Shown: positions 10,148-19,377, numbered from the stretch's first letter. The stretch is DNA of 30,000 bases from Symbiodinium natans (GCA_905221605.1 CAJNDS010002527.1:32501-62500), one strand, 5' to 3'. Notes: a model not told the origin generated them from the sequence alone. Numbers and translations: made by a program.

Positions 10148-11153
10148 GGAGGTTCATGGGTGGTCATAAGTAGGGTTATAAGTACCCTAAGTGGGGTTAT
10201 GAGTAGAATTGCCATACTTAGAACCCTACTTGGGTGTGCAGGGCTTTGTTGGGCCCTCCCGCATTTTGCTGAGGCTCTCCAAACAACCCCTTCATCAGAA
10301 CCTCGCTGTTTTTTGCTGTTTTTGTTTTTTATTTTCAAAAGCTTCCCTAAGGTTCCTTAGGCACCGACCCCCCCTGAACCCCCTTCCCGCAGGGACCCCA
10401 TAAAAGTTACAAGGGGTTTAGGGTTTAGGGTTTAGGGTTTAGGGTTTAGGGTTCAGGGTTCAGGGTTTAGAGTGAAAAAGGACTGGCTTGAAGATTCTAC
10501 GAGAGCTGTCGAGCTGGCAGCTCCAGGCTGGGAAGGGGGGGTTCAGATCTTGTAGCTCAGGGTTTTTGGGTTTAGGGTTTAATCCCTTCCCCCTAATATT
10601 AAAGGCCCCCCCCCCCCTCCCTCCCATGTATAAAAACCCAAAGGGTTTTTAGTATTAGGGTTTAGGGTTTAGGGTTTGGGGTTTGGGGTTTGGGGTTTGG
10701 GGTTTGGGGTTTGGGGTTTGCAAGTTTTCGGGGTTTTCAGGGTTGGTATCGTATAGGGTTTTCAGGTCTTCTAGGCCTTGTGGGGTTTAGAGTTTTTTCA
10801 GGGCCTGTATTGTATAGGGGTTGTTAGGGCTTATAGGCTTGTTACGAGGTCTTTAGGATTTGGGGTTTCGGGTTTCCCCACTCCTTCCCTGTGATTTGTG
10901 ATGCGTTCAGGGTGAAGGGTCAGGGTGTATTTAGGCTTGGGCGCAGGGGGTACCGTGGGGGTGAGGGGGATGGGGTGTCAGGATTTTGGGGCTGACGTAG
11001 AACTAGGGTGTCGGTGCTTCCCGGAAATCTGTTGAATCGTATGTGGAAATGTTAAGCTTAAACGTTAGCGGTTTGGGTTGCCTTCGTTGTTTGCAATACG
11101 CACGAGGGATTAAAGTCAGGCTTGTTGTTTAACGGCTGCATTTCGATCCTCAG
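9986..11153. other. Intronic or unassigned stretch
   Basis: A full PPR motif should be encoded here to connect 9769 with 11154, but no convincing exon was found. Weak frames are WALPHFAEAL near 10246 and ELSSWQLQAG near 10495. Repeats: G-rich arrays at 10416-10470 and 10658-10719, and the ATAAGTACCC motif at 10173-10188. Confidence 0.5.
10675..10719. repeat. TTTGGGG variant block
   Basis: Six consecutive TTTGGGG units follow normal TTTAGGG units, showing local spread of one variant heptamer. Confidence 0.9.
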
Positions 11154-11214
11154 AGATTGGAGTGGCTGGAGAGCTGCTGAAGTCGTGCGTTCTTCAGCTG
11201 AGGGCATCGTGCTT
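11154..11214 (+). CDS. PPR exon (Trp and second helix)
   Basis: Acceptor ATCCTCAG, donor GC (11215). Frame: DWSGWRAAEVVRSSAEGIVL, with the second Trp taken as the conserved one. In-frame junction to 11396 gives a 34-residue motif, one short of usual. A second frame (AGELLKSCVLQL) is also open, so the reading is moderately sure. Confidence 0.45.
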
Positions 11215-11395
11215 GCTGTTGGCACACGGATCTAGAGAAACACTGTAAGCGTTGAACCCTGAACCTCAAGCCTCAACCCTAAACCCTACACCCTCAACTC
11301 TAAACCCCCCTAAACCCGAAACCCTAAACCCTAAACCCTAAATCCCAACCTTAAAACTCCAAACCCTCGAGCGAACATTCCTTCTCATCACGCAG

Positions 11396-11426
11396 GCGGA
11401 CCTGATCTCATTCTCTGCGGCCATCA
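11396..11426 (+). CDS. PPR exon (first helix)
   Basis: Acceptor ACGCAG, donor GC (11427). The 31-nt exon reads ADLISFSAAI plus one base. The next exon at 11619 supplies the rest of a Ser codon and continues STCAGAQKW. Similar hexamers (GCACCT and GCACTT) occur at the intron start and at the next exon start. Confidence 0.8.
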
Positions 11427-11618
11427 GCACCTTACTTCGCCCTTAGTTGAACTTTAAACTTGTTGGGTTTAGGGTTTAGGGTTTAGGGCTTAGGGCTTAG
11501 GGTTTAGGGTTTAGGGTCTAGGGTTTAGGGCTTAGGGTTTAGGGTTTAGGGTCCCTTATTTAGTGGGAATATTAACATTTAACCTTTTTGTTTTACCCCT
11601 GGCTGTTGGAGAAGTAAG

Positions 11619-11661
11619 GCACTTGCGCCGGTGCTCAGAAGTGGCAACAGGCAGTTGGGCG
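11619..11661 (+). CDS. PPR exon (SAC-Trp segment)
   Basis: Acceptor GTAAG, donor GC (11662). Frame: (S)TCAGAQKWQQAVG with Cys and Trp five residues apart as in the consensus. Spliced to 12531 it reads A-V-G-R-L-L-E-E-L. The short upstream intron (192 nt) carries a G-rich array only. Confidence 0.75.
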
Positions 11662-11692
11662 GCTTGGCCACCACTGGGATGATAAGGCTTCA

Positions 11693-12498
11693 GGGTTTAG
11701 GGTTTAGGGTTTAGGGTTTAGGGTTCAGGGTTTAGGGTTTAGGGTTTAGGGTTCAGGGTTGAGGGTTTAGGGTTTAGGGTTCAGGGTTCAGGGTTCAGGG
11801 TTTAGGCAGGGTTTCCTTTTTGGCAGCCAGGGGATGCCTTTGAGAGGCCGCGGGCGTTTTATAAGTAGACTTCCTTCCGGATTGAGATGCAGGAGGACTG
11901 GAGGTTCAGGGTATTTCTGAACCAGTTATCACTGTACTTATAACCCACTTATCAGCCCCTTAAGTGCCCTAATATGGTTATATTTGGGTTATAAGTACCC
12001 TAGACCCTAAACCCTAAACCTAAACCCTAAACCCTAAACCCTAAACCCTAAACCCTAAACCCTAAACCTAAATCTAAACCCTAAACACTCCCGCTTGCCC
12101 AGAAGGGAGGGTTGGGTGTTTTGAGGCTTTGGGGCGAGGGAATTTCTAGTTTTGTTCAGGGGTTATTGGCGCAAAAACCCATCCTTCCAGAGTCTATAGT
12201 ATAGAAAATGATGGTGCTTCTTGGAAGGTGGCCCCTCTTATTTAGGGCACCCAAAAAGGGACCGAACTCTAGAGAGTTGACCAGAGAGGGTTTAGGGTTC
12301 GGCTTGCCCGAATGATCGGGACCACGTCAATACACGTATAATATTTAACTCTTGGTGCACAATAGTTACCCCTAAACCCTAAACCCTAAACCCTAAACCC
12401 TAAACCCTAAACCCTAAACCCTAAACCCTACACCCTACACCCTACACCCTACACCCTAAACCCTAAACCTTAAACCCTAAACCCTAAACCCTAAACCT
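11693..12498. repeat. Inverted telomeric arrays in one intron
   Basis: G-rich array 11693-11805 near the donor; C-rich arrays 12004-12090 and 12371-12498 toward the acceptor. The last contains a block of CCCTACA variants (12427-12456). Between them lie a 14-bp perfect inverted repeat (11934-11998) and unique DNA. Confidence 0.9.
11934..11998. repeat. Hairpin with 14-bp perfect arms
   Basis: GTACTTATAACCCA at 11934 and its exact reverse complement at 11985-11998. The right arm extends into GGGTTATAAGTACCCT, which is also found identically at 10173-10188, so it is probably a dispersed short element. Confidence 0.75.
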
Positions 12499-12530
12499 TA
12501 GTCAAAAGCACTGGGATCCTTCAAGCCAAG

Positions 12531-12569
12531 GTTGCTTGAGGAGCTTGCACAGAGCCCAGGGCCCAGAGA
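12531..12569 (+). CDS. PPR exon (second helix)
   Basis: Acceptor GCCAAG, donor GT (12570, GTCTCC). Reads LLEELAQSPGPR plus two bases. The junction to 13557 would create the Asp expected before the first helix. The V-G-R-L-L-E-E-L pattern parallels L-S-R-L-F-E-E-V across the 24649/25683 junction, both one residue longer than the commonest register. Confidence 0.5.
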
Positions 12570-12619
12570 GTCTCCCAAGCACACTTCAAAGAACGCGTTT
12601 TGGAAGGGTTGGGGTTGTA

Positions 12620-13500
12620 CGGTTTAGGGTTTAGGGTTTGGGGTTTGGGGTTTGGGGTTTGGGGTTTAGGGTTTAGGGTTTGGGTTTAGGGTGTAGGTTG
12701 TAGGGTTCAGGGTTTAGGGTGGTTGTTTTTGGAGCTCTTGTATGATGCATTGGAAGGCTTGTGTTGCCATTGTGGCCCCTGGAAACCTAAGCCCCACGGG
12801 GCTTTGGCGGTTTTACGGCTTCGCAACTCTGAAACCGCGGATTAGAGGCAGGGCTCAAAGTTATGACTTAGGGCCATGCCCTGGCCCTAAGTCCCCAGAT
12901 TGCAGGCCGGCCTCGAAGGTTTAGGGTTTAGGGTTTAGGGTTTAGGGTTTAGGGTTTCTGGTTTAGGGGTTACTCAAGGGCACCGGACTGATCATGTCCA
13001 TGCTGAGTCCTTCCCAACCTTAGCATAAATCCTAATTCTACAAACCTCTACAGACCTTTCCGGGCCCTTTGCAAACATAACCCGAAACCCATATCAACCC
13101 TGTAAAAAAATGCATGTTTTCTTCAAATAGGGTCCCCCCCCCCCCCCCCCCCCCTAGACAATAAATCCTTAACCCTGAGCCCTTCTCAGGCTCTAAACCT
13201 TATAAACCCTAAACCCTAAACCCCAGACCCTCAGACCTGGGTTCCCAGGCTCCATTCGTAGCGACCTCCGGGTCTACGGCCCCAAGGCTGCACAGGAGTT
13301 TAGGGCTTAGGGGTTCAGAGAGTTTAGGGTTTAGGGTCCAGGGTCGAGGGTTTAGGGTTTAGGGTCTAGGGGTTGAGAGTTCAGGATTTACTGTAGGGTT
13401 TAGGGGTTAGGGTTTAGGGTTTAGGGTTTAGGGGTTGAGAGTTTAGGGTTTAGGGTTCAGGGTTTAGGGTTCAGGGTTCAGGGTTCAGGGTTTAAGGTTT
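12620..13500. repeat. Mixed telomeric arrays
   Basis: G-rich arrays with TTTGGGG variants (12620-12720), G-rich (12919-12968), a small C-rich array (13203-13225), then a long degenerate G-rich region (13300-13500). A C run lies at 13134-13154. No exon was found in this intron. Confidence 0.85.
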
Positions 13501-13556
13501 GGGAAGGCAGGGGGTTTGCCTTTTCAGGTTGTTCTGCGTTGCAGGGGAAAGAATAG

Positions 13557-13567
13557 CAACATGACCT
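13557..13567 (+). CDS. Proposed 11-nt PPR micro-exon
   Basis: Acceptor GAATAG, donor GTAACT (13568). Joined on both sides it contributes D-N-M-T-C and restores a 35-residue spacing between the Trp at 11619-11661 and that at 14057-14105. The local frame continues NFTASLR, also PPR-like, so a longer exon with a GC donor at 13589 is the alternative. Weakly supported because so short. Confidence 0.3.
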
Positions 13568-14056
13568 GTAACTTCACAGCATCACTCCGCTTTGTTCGTA
13601 TCTATACAGCTCTAACCCCTAGCAAGACCACATGTGCAAAAACCTGCAAGGGTTTAGGGTTTAGGGTTTAGGGTTTAGGGTTTTAGGGTTGTAGGGTTTT
13701 AGGGTTTAGGGTTTAGGGGACAGCACTTCGCGAGCATAAATGCGGCGCCTTTGAGCCCTTGGCAGCAGCCAGGGTGGATTTGGAAGGGGCCCCGTTTCTC
13801 AAAAGCAAACATACCTGGAGGTTCCTCGTGCCCTCCTTTTGAGCCCGCAAACTATGAATCCACAGAGGTTCCCGACTTGAAATCCCTGTAAGCTAAGTCG
13901 GGAAGCCTAAGGTTGACAAATTCGGGCTGGTTTCTGATCCTGTTGATCTCTCGATGTGAAAAGCCCAAAGGCTTCCAAACCCTAAACCCTAAACCCTAAA
14001 CCCTAAACCCTAAACCCTAGATAACCCCGGAAATGCCTGCGCCCTGTTCCCTCCAG

Positions 14057-14105
14057 GCGCCATCCTCGGCTCCTTCGCAAGGGCTGGGCAGTGGCGCGGC
14101 GCCCT
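14057..14105 (+). CDS. PPR exon (first helix to Trp)
   Basis: Acceptor CCCTCCAG, donor GC (14106). Frame: AILGSFARAGQWRGAL. Spliced to 15361 it continues S-V-L-D-Q-L-R-Q-K-G. C-rich array 13978-14018 is upstream and a long G-rich array (14129-14342) starts 23 bases after the donor. Confidence 0.8.
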
Positions 14106-14128
14106 GCGACTGGGCCGAGTTGGCTAGT

Positions 14129-14342
14129 TTAGGTTTAGAGTTTAGGGTTTAGGGTTTAGGGTTTAGGGTTTAGGGTTTAGGGTTTAGGGTTTAGGGTTTA
14201 GGGTTAGGGCTTAGGGTTTAGGGCTTAGGGCTTAGGGCGTAGGGCTTAGGGCTTAGGGCTTAGGGTTTAGGGTTTAAGGCTTAGGGTAGGTTTAGGGTTT
14301 AGGGTTTGGGGCTTAGGGCTTAGGGTTTAGGGTTTAGGGTTG
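14129..14342. repeat. Long TTTAGGG array with CTTAGGG variants
   Basis: About 30 heptamers, normal at first, then a block rich in the CTTAGGG variant (14212-14275), then mixed. Confidence 0.95.
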
Positions 14343-14575
14343 AGGCAACGCACAAGATAAGTGAATACCAAACCGCCTGAACTCCCTTGACTGGAGGAAG
14401 CCCGTCCTTTCCTTAGCGGTTCAGGGGTCCCCAAAAAAGACCAAAAAAGGCCCTGCAAGGGCACCGGAGGCCCCTAAAAGACCCCCTGGAAGGGCACAAA
14501 CAAGGGTTGGAGCTTCGGGGTTTCTGAGCTTCAAGGCGTTGTGGACCTGGGGCGCCTAAGGGAATGGGCTTATCC

Positions 14576-14712
14576 TACAGGACCCAGACGAGGCCCTTAT
14601 TCCCTGTTTGTAGGGTTTTGGTTCCCTTATTTGCCCCTAAAAACCAAGAAAAAACATAGGTTCCCTTGTAAGCCCCTAAAAAACCAACAAGGGCACTTGT
14701 TTTTATTGGACT
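14576..14712. repeat. Dispersed element, copy 1 of 3
   Basis: Shares with 21484-21573 and 23399-23512 the order ACCCAGACGAGGCCCTTA-like start, TTCCCTTA, AAAACCAA, then GGGCAC near the end. All three copies are on the + strand within introns. Copy 1 is the most diverged at its 3' end. Confidence 0.55.
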
Positions 14713-15360
14713 CTTGGGTCTATATAGTACAGGGTTTAGGGCTTGGGAATCTTAGGAGGATTGGCCCAAGGCCTCAACCGCACAGTCAAGGCCAACTAAC
14801 CCTGAAGATCCGAAGCCCTAAGCCCTGAACCCGTATGAATCCTCAAGCCCAAAAGACCCCAAACCCTCAAACCCATGGACACCTAAAAGACTCTGAGGCA
14901 CTTGACAAAGACTGGCTAAAGACTGTCACTAAACCCTAAAAAACTTAAACCCCAAAAGCCTATAGTTCTGGTTTAGGGTATGGGGAACCTGCTTTCTCCC
15001 ACAATAGGGAAGTTCTCTGAAATCGGGTTCCCAATGTCATCCATCGTCGGGATCTTTGGGGACATGCCCCGGAGAATGGCCCAGAAGCCACCCAAAAGCG
15101 GTGTCAACCTCCCCAAAGCCCTAATCCAAGCCCCTAACCCTTTGACCCCAAACCTCCTAAACCCCCAACCCCGCCCCCCCCCCCCCCCCCCCCCCAAGAA
15201 AGAAGAATAACAACCATAAAAAAAGCTCCTAAACCCCTAACCCCCCTCCCCCCCGCCAAAAAAATAAAATTTCAAAATAATGACAAATAATGATAAGAAG
15301 AGCAATGATACTAGAGAAAAGGGGCCATCAGTAGTATAGCTGCTCAACCACAGACTCAAG

Positions 15361-15389
15361 GTCGGTTCTGGACCAACTCCGCCAGAAGG
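15361..15389 (+). CDS. PPR exon (second helix), 29 nt
   Basis: Acceptor ACTCAAG, donor GA (15390, GAGCCT). Reads VLDQLRQK plus one base. With 14057-14105 before and 15819 after, the motif is exactly 35 residues from Trp to Trp. If the intron is not removed here, the frame continues GASVHVGFESE, also PPR-like, so a GT at 15399 is an alternative donor. Confidence 0.65.
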
Positions 15390-15418
15390 GAGCCTCGGTG
15401 CACGTGGGCTTCGAGTCT

Positions 15419-15810
15419 GAGGGTTTAGAGATTTAGGGTTTAGGGCTTTAGCGCTTTATGGTTTAGGATTTTAGGATTTAGGGTTTAGGGTTTAGGGTCT
15501 AGGGTTTAGGGCTTTAGGGGTTTCTGCGGGGTGTTTGGGGGTTTCGGGTGTTTAGGGGTTTGGAGGTTTTGGGGGGTGGGGTAGGGTTTTAGGGTTTGGA
15601 GCATGTGGGGCGTTTGGGGCGTTTGGGTTGTTTAGGCTGTTTGGGCTGTTTAGCGTGTTTAGGGTTTTGGGGGTGTAGGGTTTAGGGGGTTTAAGGCTTG
15701 AGTAGGTTTGGGGGAAAAACGACGACGTCTTGATTGAGCCTGACGCCCTAAACCCTAAACCTCACACCCTAAACCCCAAACCCCTACGCCCTAAACCCTA
15801 TATAAACCCT
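15419..15810. repeat. TTTAGGG-type then CCCTAAA arrays in one intron
   Basis: A long, degenerate G-rich region (15419-15700) starts 29 bases after the donor. A C-rich array (15748-15810) ends eight bases before the next acceptor. A typical example of the polarity rule. Confidence 0.9.
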
Positions 15811-15818
15811 AAACAAAG

Positions 15819-15867
15819 GCCTGCCCATGGACACCATGGCCTGCAACGCCGGTCTGACAGCCTGCCA
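15819..15867 (+). CDS. PPR exon (first helix)
   Basis: Acceptor ACAAAG, donor GC (15868). Reads LPMDTMACNAGLTAC plus two bases. Spliced to 16596 it gives T-A-C-Q-K-T-A-C-W, the exact SAC-x5-W spacing. Confidence 0.8.
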
Positions 15868-15901
15868 GCTGCTTGCCAGTTTCACTCAGTTGGCTTGGGG
15901 A

Positions 15902-16060
15902 GGGTTTAGGGTGTAGGGTTTAGGGTTTAGGGTTTAGGGTTTAGGGTTTAGGGTTTAGGGGTGGGGGAGGGTTTAGGGTTGAGGGTTTAGGGTTTAGGGT
16001 TTAGGGTTTAGGGTTCAGGGTCAGGGTTACAGGGTTGGTTTAGGGTGTAGGTGTAGGGTG
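15902..16060. repeat. TTTAGGG array
   Basis: Perfect and variant heptamers starting 34 bases after the donor at 15868, ending in degenerate copies and a G run (16077-16089). Confidence 0.9.
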
Positions 16061-16430
16061 GGTGGAGGCATGGGGGCGGGGGGGGGGGGTTGCGGGGCTC
16101 AAGTTTCCCAAAGCTGGTGGCCCATTCCGAAACAATCGATCATCCCTAAACCCGACCATTCGTAGACTTTAGACGTTGGAGTTCCAGGGTCTGGGTTTTG
16201 GGATGCATGGGTTCTGGGATTGAAGGGGCCCAAGGATTCAAAAAGTTTTTGGAGAAGGTTCAGGGTTTTCAGGAGACAGGGGGCTTCGGCCTTGGTAAAG
16301 AATGAGTCATCTCCCAGTTGTTTGTTCCTTGTGAGACGAAGCTTGTTCTCAAGCAGATGCCTCAAACATGTTCATAACAGCTGCAGTAGGAATAGTGAAC
16401 TAACTAGCGCATCATCTTCATGATTGTAAC

Positions 16431-16530
16431 TTGGGATGTTCCCCCTTATACTAACAGTCCACAATAGGGATTATAGTACTTGCTGTTATAATGCCTATTA
16501 CGGACTGTGTGTACAAGGGGAACATCCCGA
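16431..16530. mobile_element. TTGGGATG-family MITE, copy 1
   Basis: Terminal inverted repeat TTGGGATGTTCCCCCTTATA plus CTAACAGTCC on the left; the right end GGACTG...ACAAGGGGAACATCCC is its imperfect complement. About 100 bases, no coding capacity. Lies in an intron 65 bases before the acceptor at 16595. Confidence 0.8.
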
Positions 16531-16595
16531 TTTACAACGATCGTTGCCGCGCTCATTTTGGGAACCTCGGGGATCGAGCGGGTGACATGCTGCAG

Positions 16596-16648
16596 GAAGA
16601 CGGCCTGTTGGGACGAAGCTTTGCCCATTCTGGAGAGCCTCCGACTGC
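16596..16648 (+). CDS. PPR exon (Trp and second helix)
   Basis: Acceptor CTGCAG, donor GA (16649, GAAACT). Frame: KTACWDEALPILESLRL plus one base, a very regular second helix. It joins in register to 16862 as L-R-L-R-Q-L-R-G-D-I-V-T-Y. Confidence 0.8.
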
Positions 16649-16696
16649 GAAACTCAGCTGCACCGCTCGGAAAATCTGCATAGATGCCCTAATTAA

Positions 16697-16760
16697 ACCC
16701 TAGTCCCTAAACCCTAAACCCTCAAAAACCTAAGAGACCCAAACCCTAAAACACCTTTCA
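16697..16760. repeat. Degenerate CCCTAAA array
   Basis: Short C-rich array in the 213-nt intron between the exons at 16596 and 16862. Confidence 0.8.
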
Positions 16761-16861
16761 ACCCTAAAGCCCTACAAAAGCCTAAGCCAGTCCACCTGTT
16801 CAGGGTTTAGGCTTCTAGGGCTTTTATGGCATTTATGGTGTGGGTTTCGGGTGCATGCAAG

Positions 16862-16918
16862 GGCAGCTGCGCGGCGACATTGTCACGTACACGGCCGTGC
16901 TCTCTGGGCTCAATCGAG
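16862..16918 (+). CDS. PPR exon (first helix)
   Basis: Acceptor ATGCAAG, donor GC (16919). Frame: QLRGDIVTYTAVLSGLNR plus one base. A textbook-looking GTGAGT sits four bases after the proposed GC donor, but using it breaks the frame into 17470, whereas GC gives N-R-G-G-C-W-M-A. Confidence 0.8.
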
Positions 16919-17469
16919 GCTTGTGAGTCTGGCTGTCGTGCTCCTAGCTGTAAAGCAGAGGCGGGTTTAGGGTTTACAGTTCGTGGTTTACGGTTTAGGG
17001 TTTGCAGGGCGACCTGTAGGGTACAGGTCGTAGAACATGGTACAAAATGTCGCAGTATCGTGGGGAATACGTTATGGGTTCCCTTTCCCTTATAAAGCAA
17101 CCAGCGCCAAAAACTGGGTGCCCCTGAATAAAATATGGTTACTGGGCTACCAAGTATGGCTTCATACAGCTCATTCGCCCGAATACTGTACATGCAAAGC
17201 TTATAATAAGAAGCCCAAAACGCATTCATCCCCATGCCCCTGGCCCATCCTCCCTTGAATCCTACATCTCAGGGAGAACCCAAGACCTTGGGTTTAGCGT
17301 TTGGGGTTTGAGGTTTTAGGTCCCCTAATTCTTTTTCTGGCATTCCCCACCCAGTCCAGGTGGAAAGAAAGGGGACCCTAAACCCTAAACCCTGAACCTA
17401 AACCCTAGCCCTAAACCCTAAACCCTAAACCCTAAACCCTAAACCAGAACGTTGTTTTCAGAGTTTCAG

Positions 17470-17507
17470 GCGGCTGCTGGATGGCAAGCATGGCCCTCTC
17501 GCTTGAG
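17470..17507 (+). CDS. PPR exon (Trp and second helix)
   Basis: Acceptor GTTTCAG. Frame: GCWMASMALSLE, in register with 16862-16918. The 3' end is uncertain; GC at 17508 is taken, with GC at 17501 and 17515 also possible. A C-rich array (17376-17445) ends 24 bases upstream and a TTTAGGG/TTTTTAGGG array (17551-17620) follows. Confidence 0.65.
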
Positions 17508-17550
17508 GCGCCCTCGCCATCCTCACCTGGGGGCTGCTGCTTTTTACAGA

Positions 17551-17900
17551 GGGTTTAGGGTTTTTAGGGTTTAGGGTTTTTAGGGTTTAGGGTTTTTAGG
17601 GTTTAGGGTTTAGGGTTTAGGGTCCCCGCCCTAGCAGGCTCGGGGTGTTCCAGGGCTAAGGGAGTATCCAGGTCGATGGCCGGCGGCACGTTCTACAGGT
17701 TCATGGGTCAGGTTCTGAGGGTGTAGGGTCGCGTTCTACGCTTCTTGTTTGCGGGTTTTAGGGCATATGGGTTTTCGAGTTCGGGACTCTAGGCCCCGGG
17801 GGCCGCAAACGTGTGGAAGACTGAAAGCGCCCGACCCCTCCGGAACTCCTCAAATCAGCCGGGTTTAGGGTTTAGGGTTTAGGGTTTAGGGTTTAGGGTT
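17551..17900. repeat. TTTAGGG arrays with TTTTTAGGG variants
   Basis: 17551-17620 alternates normal heptamers with nine-base TTTTTAGGG units; 17862-17900 is normal. Unique DNA between them contains the candidate exon at 17793. Confidence 0.9.
17793..17828 (+). CDS. Candidate PPR exon (Trp segment)
   Basis: Acceptor CTCTAG, possible GC donor (17829). Reads APGAANVWKTES, with the Trp where a PPR core would have it. Neither neighbour is connected in register, and the Cys of the core is Pro. The G-rich array at 17862-17900 follows. Confidence 0.35.
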
Positions 17901-18088
17901 TGGCACCTAAGCCACGAGAATGCCCCAACTCAACCCCTCAACTGGCCCTGAATTCTCAAATCCGAAGCATGTACCCCAAACCGTATTCTGAAACCGAAGG
18001 CCCCAACTCGAATCCCTAGACCCTAAACCCCTTAAAGCCTTGAAAGCCCTTACCCTAAACCCTAAACCCCAATCCCTCGTGCGGGCAG

Positions 18089-18136
18089 TGCCGCCAGGCC
18101 CCGGACTGCGACGAGGCACTGCGCATCGCGACGCTT
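18089..18136 (+). CDS. PPR exon with Cys at the Trp position
   Basis: Acceptor CGGGCAG, donor taken as GC (18137), with GT at 18141 possible. Frame: CRQAPDCDEALRIATL. The core Cys is followed five residues later by TGC (Cys) where consensus has TGG (Trp), then a regular second helix. It lies between a CCCTAAA array (18050-18075) and a TTTAGGG/TTTCGGG array (18164-18240). Confidence 0.6.
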
Positions 18137-18624
18137 GCTGGTGCAGGATCGGGTTTCCCTAATAGGGTTTAGGGTTTGGGGTTTCGGGTTTCGGGTTTCG
18201 GGTTTCGCTACCCGTTCTTGGGTTTAGGGTTTCGGGTGTCCCTAAACTTCGAGGTTTCAGGTTTATTGGCCCCTCTTGGGTTTAGTGTTTAGGGCTTATG
18301 GTTTAGAATGTTTTGCGTGTTGGCATTTAGGGTTGGGGTTCAGGTTCTTAGGGTTTTAGGGTGTACGACTTATGGACTAAGATGGTGGCTTATGGGGGTG
18401 AGGTTGGGTTGGGGGGCGGGGTTGAGTTCAGGATTCAGGGTTTAGGCCTTAGCCGTTGGCTTTGGCCCTTCATCCCTTTTAATTTTAGGCAAGCCCTGAA
18501 CACCTTACACCCTCCACACCCCACAACCCTGAATCCTAATCCCTAGGCGGCTTCCGATTTAGGGTTTAGGGTTTCGGTTTAGGGTTTAGGGCTTAGGCTT
18601 GTACCCCTGGCAATCTGGTTCAAG

Positions 18625-18693
18625 GCGTCGGCCGCTGGGATCAGGCCCTCGCGCGGCTGCACCGCGATGACGGCGTCCGGAGCACCTTGGTTG
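18625..18693 (+). CDS. PPR exon (Trp, second helix, turn)
   Basis: Acceptor TTCAAG, donor GC (18694). Frame: VGRWDQALARLHRDDGVRST then LV. Spliced to 19350 it continues V-G-Y-G-V-A-I-K-A-C-E. Confidence 0.8.
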
Positions 18694-18996
18694 GCGTTTT
18701 CTTATTGGGGTTTCCAATGTAGTACCTTATTGGGGTAGTATACTAAAATCCCTTTTAAGTAAACCAAAAAGGAACTAAACTAGAGCCTTCAGGTAGGGGT
18801 TTCTTCACCCCAGCAAGGGTAGACCAAACTTTGGGAAACTTCCGGATAAGACTACGTACTCGTAGGGTTGAAGGTATTTAGGGTCAGGGATGTAGGGCTT
18901 TGGGTTGATCAGCCTTTTTTTGGTACATTCTAGAGATGTTGAGTTTTTAGGTGTTTAGGGCTTGGGCTTCGGGTCATAGGGGGGGGGGGGGTTGTT

Positions 18997-19070
18997 AAAC
19001 CCTAAACCCTAAACCCTAAACCCTAAACCCTAAAACCTAAACCCTAAACCCTAAACCCTAAACCCTAAAC
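18997..19070. repeat. CCCTAAA array
   Basis: About ten heptamers preceded by a G12 run (18979-18990), inside the intron between 18693 and 19350. The remainder of this intron is unique DNA plus the MITE at 19139. Confidence 0.9.
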
Positions 19071-19138
19071 CACCTTTTTTGGTCTTGTGGGTCTCGGATC
19101 GACGGGGCTTGGGCGCAGCCAGGGTGGAGGGTTTCGGG

Positions 19139-19318
19139 TTGGGATGTTATCCCTTATACTAACAGTCCTTGATAGGGATCCTAGTAGGGGGTACCTATAA
19201 TCCCCATATATATATATATATAGGACTGGTAGTAGGGATTATAGTAGCGGGTTACCTATAATCCGATTTATTATAATCCCTATATTCAGGGCTGCTAGTA
19301 CAAGGGGGAGCATCCCAA
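19139..19318. mobile_element. TTGGGATG-family MITE, copy 2
   Basis: Left TIR TTGGGATGTTATCCCTTATA plus CTAACAGTCC; right TIR GTACAAGGGGGAGCATCCCAA. Larger than the other copies (180 bases), with an internal AT microsatellite and a second AGGACTGGTAGTAGGGATTA segment, so perhaps two copies nested or fused. It ends 31 bases before the acceptor at 19349. Confidence 0.8.
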
Positions 19319-19349
19319 GTTTCGGGTTTGGAATGGCTGCTCGCTCAAG

Positions 19350-19377
19350 GCTATGGCGTGGCCATCAAAGCATGCGA
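19350..19377 (+). CDS. 28-nt PPR micro-exon (core helix)
   Basis: Acceptor GCTCAAG, donor GC (19378). Contributes YGVAIKAC plus partial codons at both ends. With its neighbours it gives A-I-K-A-C-E-D-F-A-E-W, SAC-x5-W spacing. The local frame runs on as EPHGPRIT before a stop, so the exact end is an inference from register. Confidence 0.55.

Noticed and set aside
10238-10300. Frame CWALPHFAEALQ as a PPR second helix
   Set aside because: A-L is present but the phase and register do not connect to 9769 or 11154.
16807-17235. Minus-strand open frame of 142 codons
   Set aside because: It overlaps the clear + strand PPR exon at 16862-16918, has no recognisable family and contains a degenerate telomeric stretch.
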